A stretch of DNA of 43,529 nt. Source: Ktedonobacteria bacterium (lineage in GTDB: Bacteria; Chloroflexota; Ktedonobacteria; Ktedonobacterales; JACDGC01). Positions 16,709 through 25,393 of the stretch are shown here, piece by piece. The notes beneath the pieces were generated by a model. It did not search any database and was not told the origin of the DNA. It was given only the letters and a program-made list of their open reading frames with translations. Location of the stretch: contig DAIDGU010000086.1 of assembly GCA_027459785.1 (NCBI GenBank), positions 1 to 43,529 on the forward strand, read 5' to 3'. A program made the position numbers and the translations under genes. Position 1 is the first letter of the stretch; each line of letters starts with the position of its first letter.

Positions 16709-18646
16709 ATGGGTTTCAGCATCAACACCAACCTCTACGCGCTGGCGACCGAAAACAGCATGAACCTCGTCTCGCAGGAATTGATGGCCTCGATCGGGCA
16801 TCTCGCGTCGGGACTGCGCATCCAGTCGGCGGCGGACGATCCGGCGGGTCTGGCGGCGAGCATGCAACTGACGAGCCAGGCGAACGGGCTGAGCCAGGCA
16901 GCGCAGAACACGCAGACGGCGCTGAACATGGCCCAGGCGGCCAGCGGTGCGCTGAACGAGACGACGGCGATCTTGCAGCGCATGCAAACCCTGGCGACGC
17001 AAGCCGGCAACGGCACCAACAGCCCGACCGACCTCGCCGCCATCCAGAGCGAGATGAACCAGCTCGCCGGTCAAGTGACGCAGATCAGCAACAGCACGAC
17101 CTTCAATGGGCGCAACCTGCTGGCGGGCGGCCTACAAAACCTGCACTTCCAGATCGGCCCCGACGCGGGCGCTACGACCGCCCTGAGCATCAGTCCGATG
17201 GACGCCGCTAGCCTGGGCGTGGCCGGCAGCACGGCGACGCTCACCCCAGGGCAGAATAATACGCTGATCTCGTCACTGAGCAGCGTGGGGACGGGCCTGC
17301 TGGGCGCGAGCGCGACCGGCGCGCAATACCAGATCGCGGCGACGCAGATGACGGGTAGCGCGGGCAACAATATCTTCACCACCACCGGCGCGGCGGGGAC
17401 CAGCGGCGCGGCGGCGGCGAACGCCGGCAATGAAAGCATGACGTTGGCCGTCAGCGGCGGCACCTATGTGGGCGCGACGGCGAATTATCAGGTGCAAGTG
17501 ACGGGCGTGAACGCGAGCGGCACGATCACCGGCGTGCAATACTCCACCTCAACCAGCGGCACGCCCAGTTGGACGCAGGCCAGCGTCTCCGCCGGTCCGG
17601 GCGGCGCGCTCAGTTTCGGCCTGGGCGCGAGCGGCATCAGCCTCAGCTATGCGAACGGCGCGGCTAATCCCCAGGTGGGCGACCAGTTCGCCTTCACGGC
17701 GACGAATGGCGCGGCGACGGCGGCGATCCAGGCGACGGCGCGGGCCGGCGCGAACATCGGCAACGCGACCACCAGCGTCTCGAACACCTACACCGGCACG
17801 ACGAATCTGCAATATGCCGTCAAAGCGACGCAGCTTGACAGCAACAACAACGTCGTCGGCGTGGAGGTTTCGACGGATGGCGGTCACACCTTCAGCGCGC
17901 TGCCGGTGGTGGCGACGGGCTATTCCGGCACGGCCTTCGCGGCGGGGACGGCGACGACCTTCAGCATCGGTAACGGCCTCACCTTCACCTGGAACCAAAG
18001 CACCTTCAACGCGAATCAGGTTGCCACCAACGGCGACACGTTCTTTTTCAACACGGTAGCGACTGGACAGACGGCACAATTGCTGCAACTGAGCGACACC
18101 ACCCAGGTCGGGGGCGTGGCTAAATATACCGGCGCGGCGGCGAACATCGGTCCGACGGTGCTGGCAAGCGCGTCGCAGACCTCCGCCACCGTCGGCAGCG
18201 GCACCCAGAGCATCACGGCGAACTTCGCCGCCCTCGGCACGTCTGGCGGGCTGACGGCGGGGACGACGGCCTTCACCATCACCACGCCCCAGGCGGCGAC
18301 AACCGCCGCCGGCACGGTACTCACTCCCGCCACTGCGCCGACGGGCCTGAATATCATGACGCCAGCCGCCGCCAGCGCCGCCCTCACGCAGATCAGCAAC
18401 GCGCTGAACACGGTGGCGAACCAGCAGGGCCAACTGGGCGGCCTGCAAAATGCCCTCACCGACGCCCTGAACGTGGACAACACCACCCAGGCGAACATCG
18501 CTACCGCCAACAGCAACCTCGTCGATGTCAACGTGGCGCAGGAGATGGTCAACGAAGCGCGCCTGAAGATCGTGCAGCAGACCGATATCGCCATGCTGGC
18601 CCAGGCCAACCAGATCCCATCCCTGGTGCTGAAGCTGCTCGCTTAG
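16709..18646 (+). CDS. hag: flagellin
   Basis: This is the filament subunit exported by the flagellar type III system, 645 aa. The conserved N-terminal D0/D1 part spans about residues 1-150 (ASIGHLASGLRIQSAADDP and EMNQLAGQV.Q......FNGRNLL). The conserved C-terminal part spans about 555-645 and ends in MLAQANQIPSLVLKLLA, the typical flagellin terminus. Between them is a long Ala/Gly/Thr/Ser-rich surface region of some 400 residues that folds as the variable D2/D3 domains. GAAAGGG lies 10 bases before ATG 16709. No export, hook or chaperone gene is in the window, so the rest of the flagellum must be encoded elsewhere. A small palindrome (18686-18701) lies after the stop but has no U-run. Confidence 0.92.
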   Translation: MGFSINTNLYALATENSMNLVSQELMASIGHLASGLRIQSAADDPAGLAASMQLTSQANGLSQAAQNTQTALNMAQAASGALNETTAILQRMQTLATQAGNGTNSPTDLAAIQSEMNQLAGQVTQISNSTTFNGRNLLAGGLQNLHFQIGPDAGATTALSISPMDAASLGVAGSTATLTPGQNNTLISSLSSVGTGLLGASATGAQYQIAATQMTGSAGNNIFTTTGAAGTSGAAAANAGNESMTLAVSGGTYVGATANYQVQVTGVNASGTITGVQYSTSTSGTPSWTQASVSAGPGGALSFGLGASGISLSYANGAANPQVGDQFAFTATNGAATAAIQATARAGANIGNATTSVSNTYTGTTNLQYAVKATQLDSNNNVVGVEVSTDGGHTFSALPVVATGYSGTAFAAGTATTFSIGNGLTFTWNQSTFNANQVATNGDTFFFNTVATGQTAQLLQLSDTTQVGGVAKYTGAAANIGPTVLASASQTSATVGSGTQSITANFAALGTSGGLTAGTTAFTITTPQAATTAAGTVLTPATAPTGLNIMTPAAASAALTQISNALNTVANQQGQLGGLQNALTDALNVDNTTQANIATANSNLVDVNVAQEMVNEARLKIVQQTDIAMLAQANQIPSLVLKLLA

Positions 18647-18759
18647 CGCCGACCGAGGGCGATTGCAAAGCGCAGCGGCAATAGACATCCATTGATGGAT
18701 GCAATACAGGTAGATAGGGATTGCCGCTTTCGCTCTTCTGCACAAGAATGACCATATGC

Positions 18760-18798
18760 TATACTGAAAAGCAGGACATCTCAGCGAACACGTGTTCG
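18760..18798 (+). promoter_or_regulatory. ruvB promoter with LexA (SOS) box
   Basis: CGAACACGTGTTCG at 18785-18798 fits the Gram-positive LexA box, GAAC-N4-GTTC, as a perfect palindrome. A -10 element TATACT lies at 18760-18765, with a poor -35 (TTCTGC, 18736-18741). The box is just downstream of the expected transcription start, where LexA would block transcription until DNA damage. Confidence 0.75.
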
Positions 18799-18822
18799 CC
18801 AAATATAAAGAGGATCGCGGCG

Positions 18823-19860
18823 ATGGCAGATCAACGGTTGGCCGGCCCCAACTGGCAGGATGAAGACCAGACCGAGGGGAGTTTGCGCCCCCGCCTGTTG
18901 CGCGAATATATCGGGCAAGACAAAGTGAAAGAGCAGGTCGAGATCTTGCTGGCGGCGGCGAAGGGCCGCGCCGAGGCGCTGGACCACGTGCTATTATATG
19001 GGCCGCCCGGCCTGGGCAAGACCTCGCTGGCGATCATCCTGGCCGCTGAGATGGGCGCGAACCTGCGCATGACCAGCGCGCCGGCCATCGAACACAGCGG
19101 CGACCTGGCCTCGCTGCTGACGACGCTGGAAGCCAATGACATCCTCTTTATCGACGAGATCCACCGCCTGAGCCGCACCATCGAAGAGCGCCTGTATGCT
19201 GCGATGGAAGATTTCGCGCTGGATCTGATGATCGGCAAGGGGCCGAGCGCCCGGAGCGTGCGGCTGAACCTGCCGCGCTTCACTGTGGTCGGCGCGACCA
19301 CCCGCCTTGGCGCGCTCGCCGCACCCCTGCGCGACCGCTTCGGCGCGCTCTACCGGCTGGATTATTATGATCCCGCCGCGCTGGGGCAGATCATCGAGCG
19401 TTCGGCGCGCATCCTGAAGGTGCCGATTGTGGCGGAGGGCGTGAGCGAGATCGCCAATCGGGCGCGCGGCACACCGCGTATCGCTAACCGGCTGCTGCGC
19501 CGTGTGCGCGACTACGCGCAGGTGCGCGCCGACGGCAACATTACGCGCCCCGTCGCCCAGACGGCGCTGACCGCGCTGGAGATCGACGACCTGGGTCTGG
19601 ATATGCTGGACCGGCGTTACCTGCTGAGCATCATCGAGAAGTTCAATGGTGGCCCCGTCGGCGTGGAGACGCTGGCGGCGACGCTCAGCGAGGCGGCGGA
19701 AACCCTCGAAGACGTGATGGAGCCGTTCTTGCTGCACCTGGGCTTCATCGCGCGCACCCCCCGTGGGCGCGTCGCCACGCGCGGCGCGTATACCTACCTG
19801 GGCCTGGCACCCAAGGACGAGCAGGGCGGCCTGTGGGGCGCGAACCTACCGCCGGTGTGA
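18823..19860 (+). CDS. ruvB: Holliday junction branch migration ATPase RuvB
   Basis: RuvB is the hexameric motor that, with RuvA, moves Holliday junctions during recombination repair. The 345 aa are of normal length. Walker A GPPGLGKT is at residues 60-67, Walker B is LFIDEIHRL, sensor I is [18 protein letters not shown], and the C-terminal winged helix carries [22 protein letters not shown] 18823 is preceded by AGAGGA; the upstream open frame contains the promoter and is not coding. ruvA and ruvC are not adjacent. A LexA box 24 bases upstream makes SOS induction likely. The gene is followed by convergent HNH/131-aa genes. Confidence 0.95.
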   Translation: MADQRLAGPNWQDEDQTEGSLRPRLLREYIGQDKVKEQVEILLAAAKGRAEALDHVLLYGPPGLGKTSLAIILAAEMGANLRMTSAPAIEHSGDLASLLTTLEANDILFIDEIHRLSRTIEERLYAAMEDFALDLMIGKGPSARSVRLNLPRFTVVGATTRLGALAAPLRDRFGALYRLDYYDPAALGQIIERSARILKVPIVAEGVSEIANRARGTPRIANRLLRRVRDYAQVRADGNITRPVAQTALTALEIDDLGLDMLDRRYLLSIIEKFNGGPVGVETLAATLSEAAETLEDVMEPFLLHLGFIARTPRGRVATRGAYTYLGLAPKDEQGGLWGANLPPV

Positions 19861-19943
19861 AGGTGTGATGGTGCGGCGGCATATACCGGCAGCTGGCGAG
19901 AGTTGTTTGGCTGAGAGGTTGCATCCCGTTGATGGAGTTAGCC

Positions 19944-20378
19944 TCATTCTCTGGTTTGCCCAGGAGGATGTTCACCCATCAAATAAAGGACGCGACGGAG
20001 ATTGACAACGTTTTGACGATTCAGTTGTAATAAAGCGGTAGTAGCACGACCAGTCGGGGAAATGCCAATGATCGTGCTGAAATCCTCGTTCCAGACGAAA
20101 TGCTCGCGCCAGTGATGGTGACGCGGATGGTAAAGAGGAACGATTTCACCGCTAGCTGGATCGCGTCCCTCGGTTTTCGTATATTTGAAATTGTTGCAGC
20201 CCTGACACGAGAGCGCGAGGTTATCTGAGGTGGATGAGCCGCCAGCTTGCCGAGGAAGAATATGCTCGACGGAAAATGGTTGGGGTGAGAAACGAGCCTG
20301 GCTCAGGCAATATTCACAGCAACCTCCCGCACGGCTGCTAACAACCTGCTTTTGTTTTTTCGTAATGCGCTCACTCAT
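19944..20378 (-). CDS. HNH endonuclease
   Basis: This 144-aa protein is a compact HNH nuclease. The zinc knuckle pairs are C21-x2-C24 (CCEYC) and C58-x2-C61 (CQGCNNFK). The catalytic elements are the His in SVEHILPRQAGG (H39) and N53 in TSDNLALSC. The remaining 80 residues include LYHPRHHHWREHFVWNEDF and IIGISPTGRATTALLQLNR, which from memory occur in a group of cyanobacterial and Chloroflexota HNH proteins. Its ATG overlaps the end of the 131-aa gene by 8 bases (ATGAGTGA), indicating coupled translation. Whether it acts in defence, as a homing-type nuclease or as a toxin is not shown by the sequence. Confidence 0.85.
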   Translation of the reverse strand: MSERITKKQKQVVSSRAGGCCEYCLSQARFSPQPFSVEHILPRQAGGSSTSDNLALSCQGCNNFKYTKTEGRDPASGEIVPLYHPRHHHWREHFVWNEDFSTIIGISPTGRATTALLQLNRQNVVNLRRVLYLMGEHPPGQTRE

Positions 20379-20766
20379 ATTCCGGCGTCTTGATGCCGAG
20401 ATCGGCCATTACCTGTGTCAGCGATTTGCCGCGCAGTTGCGCGAGTTGTGCTAAATAGGCCACTCGCTGTGCCTGCAACGCCTCGACCTGGTCGGTCAGG
20501 CGCAGGAGTTCCGCATATTCTTCATCCGTCAAACGTTCGGCGCGACGCGAAGCAATCAATTCGTTATACCGTTGCTGCATCGTATCAGGCACTGGCAAAT
20601 TGATGTGTTGCAAGAGCGTCGCTTCCGTCTCCGCCAGGTGCGGTGCCTTACGCTGAGCATGAAAGGCGATGACATCAGCAATAAAGCTTTCCAGTTCATG
20701 CTCATTCAGTTGTTTGACGGCTTGGAGCAGGTCTTCTGAAGAGATGTTCGCTTTAATGATTGGCAT
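20371..20766 (-). CDS. 131-aa helical protein paired with the HNH nuclease
   Basis: This protein has 131 aa, largely alpha-helical, with a likely coiled coil at about residues 70-115 (RYNELIASRRAERLTDEEY, then LLRLTDQVEALQAQRVAYL). It ends in a possible short helix-turn-helix-like element (GKSLTQVMADLGIKTPEYE). AGAGGA before ATG 20766 fixes the start; a longer open frame upstream crosses the promoter region. Similar proteins are, from memory, frequent in Cyanobacteria and Chloroflexota without known function. The 8-base overlap with the HNH gene suggests a two-component unit, for instance nuclease plus partner or antitoxin; this is inference. Confidence 0.75.
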   Translation of the reverse strand: MPIIKANISSEDLLQAVKQLNEHELESFIADVIAFHAQRKAPHLAETEATLLQHINLPVPDTMQQRYNELIASRRAERLTDEEYAELLRLTDQVEALQAQRVAYLAQLAQLRGKSLTQVMADLGIKTPEYE

Positions 20767-20857
20767 GGTGTTCCTCTCCATTGATGGCGCGGCACTTCCG
20801 GCAAAATCGCGGAAAGTGTGATATATTGAAAGCACAAGGAAAACGTCTTTGGGTAGC

Positions 20858-20886
20858 ATTCTATCAGATCGCTGGGAAAACTGCCA
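20858..20886 (-). promoter_or_regulatory. promoter of the 131-aa/HNH operon
   Basis: On the minus strand TGGCAG (20886-20881), a 17-base spacer and TAGAAT (20863-20858) with TGA as extended -10. The leader is about 85 bases. Confidence 0.45.
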
Positions 20887-20905
20887 CGGTAAAGTCCCAT
20901 GACAT

Positions 20906-20934
20906 TTGACAAACGCCTTGCGACGTGATAACCT
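20906..20934 (+). promoter_or_regulatory. promoter of the str operon
   Basis: A perfect TTGACA at 20906-20911, a 17-base spacer and TAACCT at 20929-20934, preceded by TGA as extended -10. It gives a leader of about 150 bases before rpsL. It is divergent from the promoter of the HNH operon, about 20 bases away. Confidence 0.65.
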
Positions 20935-21089
20935 ATGGAATTGCATGGGTGTATTTGGGCGCGGTGTCTGCTTATGGTGCGCGCCTGATGGAACACCAGC
21001 ACCACACACTGTTTCCTCGCAGCAGCGGGGCATGGCTGTGTGGCAACCCTGAGACATACCAGATCTGATAACATTGGTGGAGGCCAGAC

Positions 21090-21518
21090 GTGCCAACAAT
21101 CAATCAGCTGGTGCGCAAAGGCCGCACCAACAAAGTCAAAAAGAATAAAGCGCCGGCGCTGCAATTCTCGTTCAACGCGCTGAAAAACAAGGTTGAGCGC
21201 ATGCGCGGCGCGCCGTTCAAGCGCGGTGTCTGCACGCAGGTGCGCACGATGACGCCGAAAAAGCCGAACTCCGCGCTACGCAAGATCGCCCGCGTGCGCC
21301 TATCGAATTCGATGGAAGTGACGGCGTACATCCCTGGCGAGGGCCACAACCTGCAAGAGCATTCCGTTGTGCTGATTCGCGGGGGCCGCGTGAAAGATCT
21401 GCCGAGCGTGCGCTACCACATCGTGCGCGGCACGCTGGATAGCCAGGGCGTCGATAAGCGCCGCCAGGGCCGCTCCAAGTATGGTTCGAAGCGCCCGAAG
21501 GCCGGCGCGAAGAAGTAG
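21090..21518 (+). CDS. rpsL: 30S ribosomal protein S12
   Basis: S12 lies at the decoding centre of the small subunit and is the classic streptomycin-resistance protein. Its 142 aa begin [11 protein letters not shown] and contain [11 protein letters not shown], with the lysine that mutates to resistance being the wild-type residue here, and [21 protein letters not shown]. Between residues 23 and 45 ([19 protein letters not shown]) it has the insertion also found in Bacillus-type S12, making it longer than the 124-aa form of E. coli. The start is GTG 21090 with GGTGGAGG 6 bases upstream. It heads the str operon but is separated from rpsG by 341 bases. Confidence 0.97.
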   Translation: MPTINQLVRKGRTNKVKKNKAPALQFSFNALKNKVERMRGAPFKRGVCTQVRTMTPKKPNSALRKIARVRLSNSMEVTAYIPGEGHNLQEHSVVLIRGGRVKDLPSVRYHIVRGTLDSQGVDKRRQGRSKYGSKRPKAGAKK

Positions 21519-21859
21519 ATCCGTTTCCCGGCCTTGTAATTTGCCATCGCATATTCTCGTTTAATGCGTGGCGGCGTGTTGAACTCCGCCACGAGCGAAT
21601 ATCGGGTGCGGCTTGATGCAGTGAAGCATCGGGCGGCATCGCTTGCACACCACCCATAAGGTGATCGGCGATCCTGGCGCATGATCCACTGCGCCCCGCC
21701 GGTCGGCTTCTGCCTGATACCAGCCGCGCGTGCGCGGTCGGGTCGGTGGATGACAAGACGAGCCGGTCAGGCCGGCAGCGGCGCGGCGACGCGCCCCGTA
21801 CCATCATTGCGCTGACACTGCCCACGGTGGGTCATGTTATCAGTTGAGGAGCCTTTGCA
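21519..21859 (+). promoter_or_regulatory. long structured spacer before rpsG, possible S7 leader
   Basis: This 341-base gap has several hairpins. The clearest is CGTGGCGG (21567-21574) with CCGCCACG (21586-21593), 8 bp with an 11-base loop; smaller ones include GATGC/GCATC near 21614-21630. A TGTAAT at 21535-21540 could be a -10, though with no good -35. Autoregulation by S7 at the rpsL-rpsG junction is established in E. coli; a similar control here is inference. Confidence 0.4.
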
Positions 21860-22354
21860 ATGCCTCGTCGAGGAAAGATTGTCCGGCGTCCGATATTGCC
21901 CGACGCCAAGTACAACAACGTGAACATCACGCAGTTCATCGGGCGCATCATGCTCAGCGGCAAGCGCAGCCTGGCGGAGCGCATCGTTTACGACGCGCTG
22001 ACGCTGATCGATGAACGCAGCAAGACAACCGCAGACGAGCGGCTCAAGCGCCCCGCCATCGAGGTTTTCGAGGTGGCCCTGCGCAACGCCGCGCCAAATC
22101 TGGAAGTGAAGCCGCGCCGTGTCGGCGGCGCGACCTATCAAGTGCCAGTGGAAATTCGCCGTGAGCGGCGCGCTGCCCTGGCGATGCGCTGGATCATCGC
22201 GGCCTCGCGCGCCCGCAAGGGCCGCACGATGGCGGAGAAGCTGGCCGCTGAGCTGATGGATGCTGCCGCGATGCAAGGCGCGACTATCAGGAAAAAAGAC
22301 GAAATGCATAAGATGGCCGAATCCAATAAGGCGTTCGCCTCTTACAGACGGTGA
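21860..22354 (+). CDS. rpsG: 30S ribosomal protein S7
   Basis: S7 nucleates assembly of the 30S head by binding the 3' major domain of 16S rRNA and contacts E-site tRNA. The 164 aa are slightly longer than the usual 156. The start [18 protein letters not shown] and the segment [12 protein letters not shown] are diagnostic, as is [28 protein letters not shown] lies about 7 bases before ATG 21860. The stop is 5 bases before the preferred fusA start, with the fusA ribosome binding site inside the end of rpsG. Confidence 0.97.
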   Translation: MPRRGKIVRRPILPDAKYNNVNITQFIGRIMLSGKRSLAERIVYDALTLIDERSKTTADERLKRPAIEVFEVALRNAAPNLEVKPRRVGGATYQVPVEIRRERRAALAMRWIIAASRARKGRTMAEKLAAELMDAAAMQGATIRKKDEMHKMAESNKAFASYRR

Positions 22355-22359
22355 GGATC

Positions 22360-24459
22360 ATGTCCAGAGAATATCCGCTCGAACGAACACGCAACATCGG
22401 GATCATCGCCCACATCGACGCCGGCAAAACGACGACGACGGAGCGCATCCTGTTCTATACGAAAAAGATTCATCGCATCGGCGAAGTGCATGAAGGCGCG
22501 GCGACGATGGACTGGATGGTTCAGGAGCAAGAACGCGGCATCACGATCACGTCCGCCGCGACCACCTGCTTCTGGAAGGATCATCGCGTCAACATCATCG
22601 ACACCCCCGGCCACGTGGACTTCACCGTCGAGGTCGAACGCTCGCTGCGCGTGCTGGATGGCGGCGTGGTGGTCTTCGACGCCGTCGCTGGCGTGGAACC
22701 GCAATCCGAGACGGTGTGGCGGCAAGCCGATAAGTACAGCGTGCCGCGCATCTGCTTCGTCAATAAGATGGACCGCGTGGGAGCGGATTTCTGGCGCACC
22801 GTCGGCATGATCGAGGATCGCTTGAACGCGGCCCCATTGCCGATCCAGATCCCGATTGGCCGCGAGAGCAACTACAAGGGTTTTGTGGACCTGATCACTC
22901 AGGAAGGCATCATCTTTGTGGATGACCTGGGAACAAAATCTGAGTCAGTCGCCATCCCGGCGGACCTGGTAGACGAGGTGCGCAAGCACCGCGACCACAT
23001 GATCGAGAAAGTCGCCGAGACCGACGACGCCCTGATGGAAAAATACGTCCTGGGCGAAGAGATCACGGCGGATGAGATCCGCGCCGCCCTGCGCACTGCC
23101 TGCATCAAAGGCATGCTGGTGCCGGTGTTGTGTGGCTCGTCGCTGAAAAACAAGGGCGTCCAGGCGATGCTCGATGCCGTCATCGACTTCCTGCCCTCGC
23201 CGCTGGACATCCCGCCGCCAATGGGAACCGACCCGCGCACCGGTGAGGAGCGCGAGTTGCTGGTGAGCGACGACGGCACGTTCGCCGCGCTGGCCTTCAA
23301 GATTGTGGCCGACCCCTACGGTCGCCTGTCGTACATGCGCATCTATTCCGGCAAGCTGGAAAAAGGTTCGTATGTCCTCAACGTGACCAAAAACAAGCGC
23401 GAGCGCGTCGGACGCTTGTTGGAGATGCACGCGAACCACCGCGAGGATATCGACGTGGTCTACGCCGGTGACATCTGTGCCGCCGTCGGCCTGAAGGATA
23501 CCTTCACCGGCGACTCGTTGTGCAATCCTGATCATCCGGTGCAACTCGAAACGATCACCTTCCCGGTGCCGGTCATCTCCATCGCCATCGAGCCGAAGAC
23601 CAAGGCCGACCAGGATAAGATGGGCCTCGCCCTCGCGCGCCTAGCCGAGGAAGATCCCACCTTCCGCGTGCGCACCGATGAGGAATCGGGCCAGACGATC
23701 ATCTCCGGCATGGGCGAACTGCACCTGGAAGTGCTGATCGACCGCATGTTCCGCGAGTTCAAGGTGGAGGCGAACCAGGGCAAGCCCCAGGTGGCCTACC
23801 GCGAGACGATCACGCAGACGGCGCAGGCCGAAGGCCGCTTCGTGCGGCAGTCCGGCGGGCGCGGCCAGTACGGCGACGTGTGGATTCGCGTGGAGCCGCT
23901 GGAAGCCGGCAAGGGCGTGGAGTTCGTCAATGGCATCGTCGGTGGCGTGGTACCGAAAGAGTATATTCGTCCGACCGAAGATGGCGTGCGCGAGGCGCTG
24001 GAAAGCGGCGTCATCGCGGGCTACCCGCTGATCGACATCCGCGCGACGCTCTATGACGGCTCGTATCACGAAGTGGACTCCAACGAAATGGCGTTCAAAA
24101 CGGCGGGGTCGATGGGTGTCCGCGAAGCGGCGCGCAAAGCCAAGCCGATTTTGTTGGAACCGATCTTCAAGGTGGAAGTCACAACCTCGCAGGAGTTCTA
24201 TGGCGACGTGATCGGCGACCTCAATCGCCGGCGCGGCCACATCACGGCGATGGACGAGCACGGCGGCACGCAGGTGATCCGCGCCAACGTTCCGCTCTCC
24301 GAGATGTTCGGCTACATCAGCGATCTGCGTTCCATGACCAGCGGACGTGCTTCCAGCAGCATGGAGTTTTCGCATTACGCCGAGGTGCCGCGCAACGTGG
24401 CGGAAGAGATTATCGCCAAGTCTGCCGGTCGCCTGGCGACGCGCATCGGGCAACAATAG
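22360..24459 (+). CDS. fusA: elongation factor G
   Basis: EF-G is the GTPase that translocates tRNA and mRNA through the ribosome and splits ribosomes with RRF. The 699 aa have normal length. G1 is AHIDAGKTT, the switch-I threonine lies in [12 protein letters not shown]3 is DTPGHVDF and G4 is NKMD; the C-terminal domains include the catalytic domain IV region ([12 protein letters not shown]). ATG 22360 gives the usual [15 protein letters not shown]; a GTG at 22351 overlapping the rpsG stop is possible but lacks a binding site. No tuf gene follows, unlike in many bacteria; a strong terminator does. Confidence 0.97.
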   Translation: MSREYPLERTRNIGIIAHIDAGKTTTTERILFYTKKIHRIGEVHEGAATMDWMVQEQERGITITSAATTCFWKDHRVNIIDTPGHVDFTVEVERSLRVLDGGVVVFDAVAGVEPQSETVWRQADKYSVPRICFVNKMDRVGADFWRTVGMIEDRLNAAPLPIQIPIGRESNYKGFVDLITQEGIIFVDDLGTKSESVAIPADLVDEVRKHRDHMIEKVAETDDALMEKYVLGEEITADEIRAALRTACIKGMLVPVLCGSSLKNKGVQAMLDAVIDFLPSPLDIPPPMGTDPRTGEERELLVSDDGTFAALAFKIVADPYGRLSYMRIYSGKLEKGSYVLNVTKNKRERVGRLLEMHANHREDIDVVYAGDICAAVGLKDTFTGDSLCNPDHPVQLETITFPVPVISIAIEPKTKADQDKMGLALARLAEEDPTFRVRTDEESGQTIISGMGELHLEVLIDRMFREFKVEANQGKPQVAYRETITQTAQAEGRFVRQSGGRGQYGDVWIRVEPLEAGKGVEFVNGIVGGVVPKEYIRPTEDGVREALESGVIAGYPLIDIRATLYDGSYHEVDSNEMAFKTAGSMGVREAARKAKPILLEPIFKVEVTTSQEFYGDVIGDLNRRRGHITAMDEHGGTQVIRANVPLSEMFGYISDLRSMTSGRASSSMEFSHYAEVPRNVAEEIIAKSAGRLATRIGQQ

Positions 24460-24464
24460 CGACG

Positions 24465-24498
24465 AAGGGTTACAGGCCAACGCCTGTAGCCCTTTCTT
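24465..24498 (+). terminator. rho-independent terminator after fusA
   Basis: A 13-bp stem (AAGGGTTACAGGC with GCCTGTAGCCCTT, one G-U pair) and a CAAC loop is followed by a T-rich stretch TTTCTTAT that overlaps the stem end. It begins 5 bases after the fusA stop and closes the str operon. Confidence 0.85.
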
Positions 24499-24523
24499 AT
24501 CGTCCGCGACTTTTTATGCGCAC

Positions 24524-24662
24524 GACAGACATTCTTGTCTGCCAGTATCCGGAGGACAGACATTCTCCATAACACCGGAGGACAGACATTCTTGTCTGTC
24601 AGTATCCGGAGGACAGACATTCCTGTCTGTCGAAATCCGGAGGACAGACATTCCTGTCTGTC
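24524..24662. repeat. tandem palindromic repeats, family A (31-bp period)
   Basis: Five palindromes of the form GACAGACA-TTCT/TTCC-TGTCTGTC start at 24524, 24555, 24581, 24612 and 24643. The period is 31 bases, with the linker (close to AGTATCCGGAG) also repeated; the second copy is shortened by 5 bases. Single relatives occur at 35098, 38459, 38483 and 38543. Since the linker is conserved it is not a CRISPR array. The array lies between the fusA terminator and the rpsJ promoter. Confidence 0.8.
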
Positions 24663-24688
24663 AGGGTGGCCCCATTCGGGCCAGAGTT

Positions 24689-24718
24689 TTGCAGCGGGGA
24701 ACCGACATGCGATATGAT
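24689..24718 (+). promoter_or_regulatory. promoter of the S10 operon
   Basis: TTGCAG at 24689-24694, an 18-base spacer and TATGAT at 24713-24718, 46 bases before rpsJ. The same -35 hexamer appears at 40680 before another gene. Confidence 0.6.
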
Positions 24719-24764
24719 CAAGTGTTGCCCCCACGATTGAGAACAGCGTAAAGAGAGAACGTGT

Positions 24765-25082
24765 ATGTCTAAGCCAGCCAAGCGCCGCATCCGCATCCGG
24801 CTGCGCGCGTATGACCACCACATTCTGGACGCCTCAGCGAAGCAGATCGTTGAGACGGCGGAAGCTTCGGGAGCCACGGTATCGGGTCCGATTCCGCTGC
24901 CGACGGAGATCAAGAAGTTCACCGTATTGCGCTCGCCCTTCATCGACAAGGATTCGCGCGAGCAGTTCGAGATGCGGACGCACAAGCGCCTCATCGACAT
25001 TCTGGAACCGACGGGGAAGACGGTCGAGCAGCTCACGAAGCTGAATCTGCCCGGCGGCGTTGACATCGAAATCAAGCTCTAG
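24765..25082 (+). CDS. rpsJ: 30S ribosomal protein S10
   Basis: S10 sits in the 30S head and doubles as NusE, the partner of NusB in antitermination. The 105 aa match the family length. Diagnostic segments are [13 protein letters not shown], the loop [19 protein letters not shown], and [21 protein letters not shown] lies shortly before ATG 24765. It is the first gene of the S10 operon and has its own promoter at 24689. It is followed by a 311-base repeat-filled gap instead of the usual tight junction with rplC. Confidence 0.97.
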   Translation: MSKPAKRRIRIRLRAYDHHILDASAKQIVETAEASGATVSGPIPLPTEIKKFTVLRSPFIDKDSREQFEMRTHKRLIDILEPTGKTVEQLTKLNLPGGVDIEIKL

Positions 25083-25138
25083 CGCGTTCGCGCGAGCTGA
25101 AGCGTGTAGGTGCGGGGAAAGCCCGGCCCCACCCCCGA

Positions 25139-25165
25139 CCCCTCCCCATCGGCGATGGGGAGGGG
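25139..25165. repeat. dispersed C-rich hairpin, family B, copy 1
   Basis: CCCCTCCCCATC, GGC, GATGGGGAGGGG: a perfect 12-bp stem preceded by a CCCCACCCCCGA stretch. It lies 56 bases after the rpsJ stop. There is no U-run after it, so any terminator role would be weak. Confidence 0.7.
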
Positions 25166-25288
25166 AGAGGATGCGAGGCGGGCTGCGTGTCTGGCGGCAG
25201 GAATGCCAGCGGGATACGTCTCAGTTGAGCAACCGGCGCTGCGCTTCACTTCTTGCGAACCGCTTCGTGAGCCTGGCCCCACCCCTGG

Positions 25289-25315
25289 CCCCTCCCCATC
25301 GGCGATGGCGTGGGG
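25289..25315. repeat. dispersed C-rich hairpin, family B, copy 2
   Basis: CCCCTCCCCATC, GGC, GATGGCGTGGGG, a second copy in the same rpsJ-rplC gap with two mismatches in the right arm. The 311-base gap 25083-25393 holds nothing else that I can identify; no good promoter for rplC is seen. Confidence 0.65.
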
Positions 25316-25393
25316 CGACAAGACGGCGGCGACGCCTCCGCTTGGTAAGTGGTGGTGGCTGACAATGAACATGATTGAACGAGGCGGAAAGGT

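Noticed and set aside
18686..18701. Terminator after flagellin
   Set aside because: The 7-bp palindrome has a two-base loop and no U-run, so it is not convincing.
22351..22359. GTG start of fusA overlapping the rpsG stop
   Set aside because: No binding site precedes it; ATG 22360 gives the normal EF-G N-terminus, although its own spacing is short.
24524..24662. CRISPR array
   Set aside because: The repeats are palindromes at a 31-base period with conserved linkers; there are no unique spacers and no cas genes.
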